DNA of 34,526 nucleotides from an uncultured Desulfovibrio sp. (GTDB taxonomy: Bacteria > Desulfobacterota > Desulfovibrionia > Desulfovibrionales > Desulfovibrionaceae). The DNA is taken from contig CAMQVJ010000024.1 in assembly GCA_947038175.1 (NCBI GenBank), forward strand, positions 1 to 34,526, given 5' to 3'. The notes beneath the pieces were generated by a model. The model did no database searches and was not told the origin of the DNA. It saw only the letters and a list, made by a program, of their open reading frames with translations. This document shows positions 24,187 to 31,462 of this stretch, piece after piece. The position numbers were made by a program, and so were the translations under genes. Position 1 is the stretch's first letter, and every line of letters starts with the position of its first letter.

Positions 24187-25530
24187 ATGCTTTCTGAAAG
24201 AATTATTTGGCTTGAAGGTATGAGTGTTAGCCCCATTCATTTTCAGCAACAAGATCAGTACGTAGATATGCAAGTTCACATGCAAGGCAAACTTTTGTTT
24301 TCTTACGCATGGGGCTTAACAGAATTAGTTTTAGCAGAACAATACCTTTCACTTGGGAAAGTTGTTATTGAAAAAGCAAAAGGAATTATGCCCGATGGCA
24401 CTTTATTTGAAATAGGGCATGGAAATTTGCAACCAATTTCCCTTGATATCACACCAGGGATAACCAATAAAAGAATAATGCTCACCTTGCCATTAAATAT
24501 AGAAGGAACATCGGCCACACGTGAAAGCTCAAATACGACGTTAGCAACCCGTTATATTCAAGCAGAAAGAACACTGCGTGATCATAATTTCTACGTAGAT
24601 AAATCAAGTAATGAACTTTCCGTTTTTTGCGCTCAATTAGACCTGCAATTAATGGTAGAAGGAGATATTGATGACCGTCATTATATTTCTTTACCCATAT
24701 TACATGTGCTTGAATGCCGTCAAGATGGAACTATTATTATTGATGAAAAATTTTACCCACCGTATTTACATGCAAAAGCATCGCCTGCCTTAAACGCCTA
24801 TCTTGACGAAGTCATCGGCCTCATCGGGCATAGGGCAGATCACCTCGCAGAGCGGTTAAGCTCGGGCGCGCAAGCAGGCACAGCAGAAGCAGGTGACTTT
24901 ATGCTTTTGCAATGTTTAAATCGTGTAGAGCCGATTCTCCGCCATATGGAAAAACTCCCCACACTTCATCCAGAAGTTTTATTTAGAGTTCTGATTTCCC
25001 TTGTTGGAGAACTTTCAACATTTTCAGAAAGAAATAAACGCCCAGGAAGTTTCACTGAATATAATCATGAGAAGCAATTTTATTGTTTCACAAAAATAAT
25101 GGAGCAAGTTCGTTATGTTCTCAGCACAGTTTTAGAACAACATGCAATGCGCCTTCCTTTACAACAAAGGAAAAGCAATGTTCAAGTTGCGTTTCTTCAC
25201 GATAAAACATTGCTTGAATCTGGTGTATTTATCCTAACGGCAAAAGCTGACATGCCACAAGATACTTTACGCCTATTGCTACCCAAGCAAATTAAAATTG
25301 GTACTCCCGAAAATATCCGTGAACTGGTTAATACTCATTTGCCTGGTATTAAACTCTTTGCTTTAGCGGTAGCACCTCGCCAAATTCCGTATCATGCAGG
25401 TAGAAGCTATTTCCGATTAGATTTTTCACCTCAGCAATTAGCCCAAACAGAAGCATCAACGGGTTGCGCATTGCATGTGTCAGGGGCATTTCCTGGTTTA
25501 GAATTAGAATTATGGGCAATAAAGGAGTAA
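24187..25530 (+). CDS. tssK: TssK, baseplate-to-membrane-complex connector
   Basis: The product is 447 residues, preceded by AAGGAG. TssK features: ERIIWLEGMSVSPIHFQQQDQYVDMQ at the start (the family usually has W-x-EGM-x-L-x-PQHFQ), LSLGKVVIEKAKGIMPDGTLFEI, the middle helical region (FRVLISLVGELSTFSE) and a C-terminal receptor-like domain (PRQIPYHAGRSYFRLDFSP). TssK trimers link the TssFG wedges to TssL and TssM. The next gene, tssL, starts three bases after its stop. Confidence 0.95.
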   Translation: MLSERIIWLEGMSVSPIHFQQQDQYVDMQVHMQGKLLFSYAWGLTELVLAEQYLSLGKVVIEKAKGIMPDGTLFEIGHGNLQPISLDITPGITNKRIMLTLPLNIEGTSATRESSNTTLATRYIQAERTLRDHNFYVDKSSNELSVFCAQLDLQLMVEGDIDDRHYISLPILHVLECRQDGTIIIDEKFYPPYLHAKASPALNAYLDEVIGLIGHRADHLAERLSSGAQAGTAEAGDFMLLQCLNRVEPILRHMEKLPTLHPEVLFRVLISLVGELSTFSERNKRPGSFTEYNHEKQFYCFTKIMEQVRYVLSTVLEQHAMRLPLQQRKSNVQVAFLHDKTLLESGVFILTAKADMPQDTLRLLLPKQIKIGTPENIRELVNTHLPGIKLFALAVAPRQIPYHAGRSYFRLDFSPQQLAQTEASTGCALHVSGAFPGLELELWAIKE

Positions 25531-25533
25531 TTT

Positions 25534-26469
25534 GTGTCGCAATATAATAATCAAGATTATGATAAAACAATAGTTCAATTTAGCAGTCCTAGTAATAATG
25601 AACAGCTTCCTTTTACAACTGTAGCGGTTGCTCCAAAGCAGCAGTCTCTTGCTATCCCACAATACGTGGCGCAGCAATCATCATTAGATATGTTTGTACC
25701 AGGGATTAATCCACTCGTTCACGCAGCATCGTCTGTACTAACGAGCATAATTTACATTCAAAATAGTAATGACATTAGCTTAGAAAGTCATCGAAATATT
25801 ATGATTGCAGAAATTCAAGCATTTAACACCCATGCCAAAGTAGCAGGTTTTAATGAAGCCCAAGTGAACACAGCCCAATATCTTCTTTGCACAGCCTTAG
25901 ATGAAAGTGTCACTACTTCAAAAATTTCTGGTGCAAATGAAAATTGGCAATCTCATTCACTACTCAGTACTTTTCATAAAGACACTTGGGGGGGAGAGCT
26001 CTTTTTTGATGTTCTCGATAGGGCAATGAAACAACCAGCAAGCCGTCTGCATTTATTGGAATTAATGTATATTTTATTAAGCCTTGGTTTTGAGGGAAAA
26101 TACCGAATGCAAGACCGAGGCTCATTAGATTTAGAAAGTTTGAGAGATCAGCTTTATCGGCAAATACGAGCATTACGAGGTGAACCATCATCTGACCTTG
26201 CAAAGAAAATTCCTGAATACAATCTAAAAACAAAATCCTACGGATATATCTCCACAGGATTTATAAGCCTAGTAGTTCTTATATGTTTAAGTGTAACTTT
26301 TTGGGGATTTAGTACCACACTAGACAGTAAAAGTCAGCCCATATTAGAACAATTATCTGGAAATATTTCAAAAGAGAATCTAACGAATTCTCCTTTATTA
26401 GAAAAAAGAAACAATTCACCATCCAAAATACCGCAATCAAGTGAAAATAAAAGAGTAGAGGTTAAGTAA
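25534..26469 (+). CDS. tssL: TssL, inner-membrane DotU/IcmH-like protein
   Basis: The product is 311 residues with a GTG start at 25534; AAGGAG lies at the end of tssK. The cytoplasmic hook domain (~50-215) has LVHAASSVLTSIIYIQ, AQYLLCTALDESVTTS, LSTFHKDTWGGELFFDVLDRA and LELMYILLSLGFEGKYR, all typical of DotU. A single membrane helix near 230-252 (YGYISTGFISLVVLICLSV) leaves a short ~55-residue periplasmic tail. There is no OmpA-like peptidoglycan-binding domain, in contrast to extended TssL proteins. It overlaps tssM by one base (TAATG). Confidence 0.95.
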   Translation: MSQYNNQDYDKTIVQFSSPSNNEQLPFTTVAVAPKQQSLAIPQYVAQQSSLDMFVPGINPLVHAASSVLTSIIYIQNSNDISLESHRNIMIAEIQAFNTHAKVAGFNEAQVNTAQYLLCTALDESVTTSKISGANENWQSHSLLSTFHKDTWGGELFFDVLDRAMKQPASRLHLLELMYILLSLGFEGKYRMQDRGSLDLESLRDQLYRQIRALRGEPSSDLAKKIPEYNLKTKSYGYISTGFISLVVLICLSVTFWGFSTTLDSKSQPILEQLSGNISKENLTNSPLLEKRNNSPSKIPQSSENKRVEVK

Positions 26470-29400
26470 TGTTTTTCAAAATACTAAAATCACTATGGAA
26501 TTTTTTAAAGACACCGTGGGTCATTGGGCTATTAATCACTATTTTAGCGTCTTTATTTTTATGGTTTGCAGGCCCATTAATAGCAGTATCTGATTATATA
26601 TTATTTCAATCCACCACAGCACGTCTCATAGGGATAGCATTTCTATTTTTCTTGTGGGGTTTATTGCTTGCACTACAAAATCAACGTAAGCAACGAAAAG
26701 CACTAGAAAATCCAGATTTACTAGAAAAAGTAATTCAAGAAAAACAAGGCAAAGAAGCATTAACGGAAGCCAATAAATATATACGAGACAAGGTAAAATA
26801 TATATTAAAAACAGTAACTACAGCAAGTTTATATGAGAGTAATAATCGCTCTCGTTATTCTCTGCCTTGGTTTTTGGTACTAGGAACAAAAGATAGCGGA
26901 AAAACCTCCTTTCTTCTCAATTCGGGAGTAAAATTCCCCATAAATAAAGAAACAGACCGCCATCTATATGAATTAAAAGTAACAAACAATGTGGAAGCCT
27001 TCTTTTCTAATGACGCTGTTTTTATTGATACCCCTGGTAATTTTACAGACAGTTATAAAGGCACAACCCCACATAATTTATGGCTATATTTGTGTAAATG
27101 CCTATTTAAAGCACGTCCAACGCATGCCATAAATGGGATTATAGTATGTGTAAGTATGCGTGAACTTTTAAACGCTGATACGGCAAAATCTTCGCATTTA
27201 GCAAGAGAAATCCGTGAACGATTAGATGAAGCGCAGCGAAAAGTCCGCACAAGTATTCCCGTCTATTTAGTATTTACAAAATGTGATGTCATCAGCGGTT
27301 TTAGCCAGTTTTTTAATCGACTATCCAGAATAGAAAAGGAACAAGTTTTTGGATGTGCAAGCAAACAAGGAAATATGACCATAGCTGAAGTACATAATGA
27401 ATTACAAGATCTTCTTCAAAATTTGAACAGTCAAATTCTTCAAAAAGTCCATCAAGAACGAGTCATGGCTGCACGGGGAGATATCTTTCTTTTCCCTCAA
27501 GAACTTGCCAACTTAAGTACAAGAATAGAGGACTTTATAGCAAATACTTTTGAACCTTCTCGCTACCATCATCCAACACTATTCCAAGGCTTCTTTTTCA
27601 CCTGTGCGCTAGATTCACGAGATTTATTAGCCTCATCATTACAAGGCGGAGAACTTTTATACCAAACAGGATTTGAGCCCACAGTAGGAGAAAATGCAAC
27701 AGGATTCTTCTTACTAGAGCTCATCAAGCGTGTCATATTACCACACAAAAACACCGTTGAAATGACGAAAAAAGACAAATTCCGTTCATTTTTTCATGGA
27801 TATGCGTCACAATTACTCGTAGGTACATTCTTCTTATTTGGAGTCATGTTACTAGGAATAAGTTTTATGAATAATTATTCACGCATTGACGTATTGGATA
27901 AAAATTACATAGAATTTTCAGAATCCTATGCAAAAACTCCCTATATCTATGAACCAGCTTCCGCTCTTCCAGAATTATCTGAAATAACAAAATTAGCAAA
28001 TATCTATAATCCCAGTGAAGATTCCATGTTTAAATATGGCTTAGGCTTATATCAAGGGGATAAAATAGAAGATGTTGTCGACACCGCATATTTAGCGCTA
28101 TTAAATGCAAGATTCCTTCCCGCAGTAAAAGAAGAAGTGAAAAGCACCTTATTATTAAGCCTTGCCAATCCCATGATATTGAAGCAAAACTTGCGTATAT
28201 ATTTGATGTTGCACGACCCAACAAAAATAAACAGCGAAGTGTTATTGTCATGGTTATCTACCCAATGGTCAAATAATTACAAAGGCAACGCAGAAATTCA
28301 AAGCGCTTTACTCCTACATATGGAATACCTCATAGAGCATGGAATAACACCAGAAAATCCAGACGCATACGTGGTAGAAGAAGCACGTAAAGCACTTTTA
28401 CGAATACCACTTCAAATATTAGTCTATCAACAATTACAGGAAGAAACAGAACTTGGAGGAGAGCCAAGCTTCACATTTCGTGCAGTCATAGGGGCAAGTC
28501 CCTTATCAGGCGACAACTACCCCATTCCTTATTTATACACAAAAGCAGGCTATGAGGAATACCTCATTCGCCGCCTGCCCTCATTGATACAATCCGTCAC
28601 AAGTGATTCATGGATATTTGGAAAAACTCCTGTAATTTTGAGTACCTTAGATATAAACCGCCTCAACAGAGAAGTACGCTCTCTATATTTTAGAGATTAT
28701 GCACAAAAGTGGAATAACGCCATTCAAGCCATAAAAGTATCGCCTGCGGCAACACTCAGCGAAATTAACACGCAAGTAAATCAACTAAGCACAGGAATAT
28801 CACCCATAACCTTAGTACTGCGTGAGCTAAAAACCAATACAAACTTTATTTTGGATAAAGCCACCGAGGCTTCAAGTGCTACTGAAGATGCTTTAGCAGA
28901 AGAAGCAAGCAAAAAAGCAGGTAAACAGTTAGGCTCAGTAGTAGGCGGAAAAGCAGGTAAAGCAATCGTTTCTGCTGGTGCGCAAAAAGCACAAGAAGCA
29001 AAGGAAAAACTAAACAAAGAAACGCAAAAAGACGCATTAAACATTCAACAAGCCTTTGCTGATTTACAATCCTTATTAGACGCTCAAAATAACCCATCCA
29101 TAGTATTACAAAATGCAAACACGAAAATGATGCAACTAGGAGAATATCTAGCTACAATATTAGCAAGTGATGCTCCTGACCAACGTATTTTATCCGTATT
29201 ATTAGAAATAGCAGATGAAAAAGATACGCTCTTACGCTCAGTAGAAAGCGCTGTAAATAAGTTACCAAACCCCATACGTGGTTGGTATTTAGCCTATAAT
29301 TCTGCAACGATTAATAGAATGCTAGCAGTAGGAGCGTACAGCATAGGCAGAGCATACCAAGAGAATGTATTAAAAATATACAATAAAAACCTTCGCTATT

Positions 29401-30020
29401 TCTATCCAGTAGATAGCAAGTCACCTCAAGATGCGAACATAGAAGACTTTACAATGTTCTTCAAAGCAGGCGGAGTTTTAGATAATTTTAACATAACCTA
29501 TTTACGTCCATTCTTAGACGCATCAGGCAAACCTCGCACTATAATGGGGTATGCTCTCCCAATTTCTCAATACAGCCTAAACGCATTAGAGAAAGCAAAC
29601 AATGTTCGAAGAGCATTTTTCCTATCATCTCAAGGCTTAGGAATTCATATGATGATAGAACCCTACGCATTAGATGAAACGCTAGAAAGTGTGAAACTCA
29701 CAACAAATGGGAAAAGCATAGAGTACTGGCATGGCCCCGTATCAGGCATGAGCCTAGTATGGCCAGTTCAAGACGGGGACACAACATCAGAACTAAAAAT
29801 AAGCGCCCTCAATGGAATCGTAACACAACACCAAACACGTGGGGATTGGTCATTATTTAGAATCTTTAGAAACTCAACCATAAAACGAAAAGAAGGCAAC
29901 ACATGCCTTTTAGAAACACAATTAAAAGATAAATGGGTACAATTCCTATTCCAGTTCAGAAACAAGGTCAACCCATTTGACCCAAGCATATGCTCCTTTA
30001 TTGTACCCAAAAACCTGTAA
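26469..30020 (+). CDS. tssM: TssM, inner-membrane IcmF-like protein
   Basis: The product is 1183 residues. Two membrane helices lie near the N-terminus (VIGLLITILASLFLWFAG; LIGIAFLFFLWGLLLAL). The cytoplasmic GTPase-like domain has Walker A GTKDSGKT (139-146) and VFIDTPGNF. A third helix (QLLVGTFFLFGVMLLGISF, ~450-470) precedes the large periplasmic part, which has IcmF-related and TssM C-terminal beta domains (EYWHGPVSGMSLVWP, WSLFRIFRNSTI). TssM spans the envelope and contacts TssJ. An odd A-, K- and G-rich segment at ~797-855 (KKAGKQLGSVVGGKAGKAI) resembles a glycine zipper within the periplasmic region. It ends the core operon; a repeat-rich gap of ~190 bases follows. Confidence 0.96.
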   Translation: MFFKILKSLWNFLKTPWVIGLLITILASLFLWFAGPLIAVSDYILFQSTTARLIGIAFLFFLWGLLLALQNQRKQRKALENPDLLEKVIQEKQGKEALTEANKYIRDKVKYILKTVTTASLYESNNRSRYSLPWFLVLGTKDSGKTSFLLNSGVKFPINKETDRHLYELKVTNNVEAFFSNDAVFIDTPGNFTDSYKGTTPHNLWLYLCKCLFKARPTHAINGIIVCVSMRELLNADTAKSSHLAREIRERLDEAQRKVRTSIPVYLVFTKCDVISGFSQFFNRLSRIEKEQVFGCASKQGNMTIAEVHNELQDLLQNLNSQILQKVHQERVMAARGDIFLFPQELANLSTRIEDFIANTFEPSRYHHPTLFQGFFFTCALDSRDLLASSLQGGELLYQTGFEPTVGENATGFFLLELIKRVILPHKNTVEMTKKDKFRSFFHGYASQLLVGTFFLFGVMLLGISFMNNYSRIDVLDKNYIEFSESYAKTPYIYEPASALPELSEITKLANIYNPSEDSMFKYGLGLYQGDKIEDVVDTAYLALLNARFLPAVKEEVKSTLLLSLANPMILKQNLRIYLMLHDPTKINSEVLLSWLSTQWSNNYKGNAEIQSALLLHMEYLIEHGITPENPDAYVVEEARKALLRIPLQILVYQQLQEETELGGEPSFTFRAVIGASPLSGDNYPIPYLYTKAGYEEYLIRRLPSLIQSVTSDSWIFGKTPVILSTLDINRLNREVRSLYFRDYAQKWNNAIQAIKVSPAATLSEINTQVNQLSTGISPITLVLRELKTNTNFILDKATEASSATEDALAEEASKKAGKQLGSVVGGKAGKAIVSAGAQKAQEAKEKLNKETQKDALNIQQAFADLQSLLDAQNNPSIVLQNANTKMMQLGEYLATILASDAPDQRILSVLLEIADEKDTLLRSVESAVNKLPNPIRGWYLAYNSATINRMLAVGAYSIGRAYQENVLKIYNKNLRYFYPVDSKSPQDANIEDFTMFFKAGGVLDNFNITYLRPFLDASGKPRTIMGYALPISQYSLNALEKANNVRRAFFLSSQGLGIHMMIEPYALDETLESVKLTTNGKSIEYWHGPVSGMSLVWPVQDGDTTSELKISALNGIVTQHQTRGDWSLFRIFRNSTIKRKEGNTCLLETQLKDKWVQFLFQFRNKVNPFDPSICSFIVPKNL

Positions 30021-30053
30021 CTCGATAAATATATACCTGTGATTTTGTATAGT

Positions 30054-30186
30054 TAGATTTTTTATTTTTCTGGGGGCATGATGCCCCCAGACCCCTCATA
30101 TTTTTTTCAAATAGTAGATTTTTTTATTTTTCTGGGGGCATGATGCCCCCAGACCCCCCATATTTTTTCAAACTTTGTTTGAAAAA
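30054..30186 (+). repeat. duplicated palindromic repeat unit and terminal hairpin after tssM
   Basis: Two ~60-base units begin TAGATTTTTT (30054 and 30115) and each contains a 21-base GC-rich palindrome (30070-30090; 30132-30152: CTGGGGGCAT paired to ATGCCCCCAG around a central G), followed by ACCCC and an AT-rich stretch. The second unit ends in a further hairpin, TTTTTCAAAC (30164-30173) with GTTTGAAAAA (30177-30186). The GC-rich palindromes contrast strongly with the surrounding sequence. They can form stable hairpins, may terminate or stabilise the end of the tssM transcript, and resemble dispersed intergenic repeats of Desulfovibrionaceae. Confidence 0.8.
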
Positions 30187-30209
30187 GAGTCTAATGGAGA
30201 GGTTTCTCA

Positions 30210-31310
30210 ATGCTTATACGGTGCAGTATATTTATTTTTATTTTATTTTTATTTTCTGCTTGCACACAAACAAGTAGTCATAGCTCCATGCAAAGACATT
30301 CAAATCATGTACCCAAAAGTCAGATTTCTGAAACACGCCAAGTAAAGATTATAACAAATGGCGGACAAAAGATTATAGTGCCTACCCAAAAAACCGAAGT
30401 AGGAATTTTATGGTCACCCCCAAATGAATCGACAAAGAACATAAGGTATGCAGAATTATTAGATAATAGCTATTTGTCCAATAGCATCATCGGTCAAATA
30501 GGTGAATTAGAAACACTTTTGGCAAGCCGTTATTTAGATCAACTTTTAAATAAAAATGAATTACTTACTCGCAAAGTAGCAAAAAGGGCAATGTCTTACC
30601 TACCTTATATTATAGAAGAAATAGAGAAACGAGGTTTACCGCTAGAACTTGCAGCCCTACCCATGATAGAAAGCGCATATATTTCTAACGCTGTTTCCCA
30701 TGCAGGTGCAGCAGGTTTGTGGCAAATTATGCCACTCACAGGTAAAGAACTTGGTTTAGAGGTAAGTAGGAGTAATGATGAACGTTTTAATTTTCAAAAA
30801 TCCACAAAAGCGGCCTTAGATTATTTAGAAATTTTATATAAAAGATTTAATGATTGGCCCCTAGCACTATCAGCATACAACTGTGGGCCTGCTCGATTAA
30901 CACGAGCATTAAGAATTTCAAATACAAATAACCTTATTGATTTACTTGATTATTGCAAGAAATCCCCTAAAAGCACAAGCCCCCTAAAAGCAGAAACCCA
31001 GCGCTATGTCCCGCAATTTATAGCCGCAATGCTCGCACTCAAAGAAATAGGTGTTCTATCAAATACCACAAGCAGTCATCTTAATGAAAGAAGAAAGACA
31101 GAACCCAGAGCAAGCGAAAGCGAGAATAAAAGCGCAAGCAAAAGCGAAAATATGCAGAGTAACAATAGGATGAGTACCACACAAGCACCACTACAAATGC
31201 AAGGAAATTACGAAACCTCCCCTCTAAATTCCCCACAAACAAAACAAAATTATTCACAGCAAACACCATTCCCACAAAAAGCCCCTCTACGAATGAAAAG
31301 AGTCTTGTAA
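30210..31310 (+). CDS. lytic transglycosylase lipoprotein (SLT/MltD-like)
   Basis: The product is 366 residues with a lipoprotein signal ending at FSAC (C18, Thr at +2, outer membrane likely). The SLT domain (~125-285) shows LELAALPMIESAYISNAVS with catalytic E154, HAGAAGLWQIMPLTGKELGL and ALSAYNCGPARLTRAL, the pattern of MltD-type family 1 enzymes. The C-terminal ~80 residues are low-complexity (E, S, K, then N, Q, P) and there are no LysM domains. These enzymes cut the glycan strand with formation of 1,6-anhydro-muramic acid. Next to tssM, it probably opens peptidoglycan for the TssJLM complex; this role is inferred from position. GGAGAGG lies upstream. Confidence 0.88.
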   Translation: MLIRCSIFIFILFLFSACTQTSSHSSMQRHSNHVPKSQISETRQVKIITNGGQKIIVPTQKTEVGILWSPPNESTKNIRYAELLDNSYLSNSIIGQIGELETLLASRYLDQLLNKNELLTRKVAKRAMSYLPYIIEEIEKRGLPLELAALPMIESAYISNAVSHAGAAGLWQIMPLTGKELGLEVSRSNDERFNFQKSTKAALDYLEILYKRFNDWPLALSAYNCGPARLTRALRISNTNNLIDLLDYCKKSPKSTSPLKAETQRYVPQFIAAMLALKEIGVLSNTTSSHLNERRKTEPRASESENKSASKSENMQSNNRMSTTQAPLQMQGNYETSPLNSPQTKQNYSQQTPFPQKAPLRMKRVL

Positions 31311-31462
31311 AAAAAAATAAGCATATTGTATATTATATATATTATGCTATATTTATGACATACAAACTCAATTTATGTAGTCAGGAATTTGTACCACATA
31401 CAAAGAAGAGAAATATACAAACTTCAAAAAGCCTAATAACTTTACATGAAGGAGAGAGTAAA

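Noticed and set aside
30054-30186. A CRISPR-like array after tssM
   Set aside because: Only two palindromic units with no unique spacers of constant length and no cas gene; it is a duplicated intergenic repeat.
31355-31462. Extended N-terminus of the effector from 31355
   Set aside because: No ribosome-binding site at 31355, whereas GGAGAG precedes the ATG at 31463; the extra 36 residues have no recognisable feature.
31311-31462. Own promoter for the effector
   Set aside because: AT-rich sequence with TTGTAT and TATA-like boxes and a 6-bp inverted repeat (AGCATA/TATGCT), but such matches are expected by chance in this composition; not strong enough to list.
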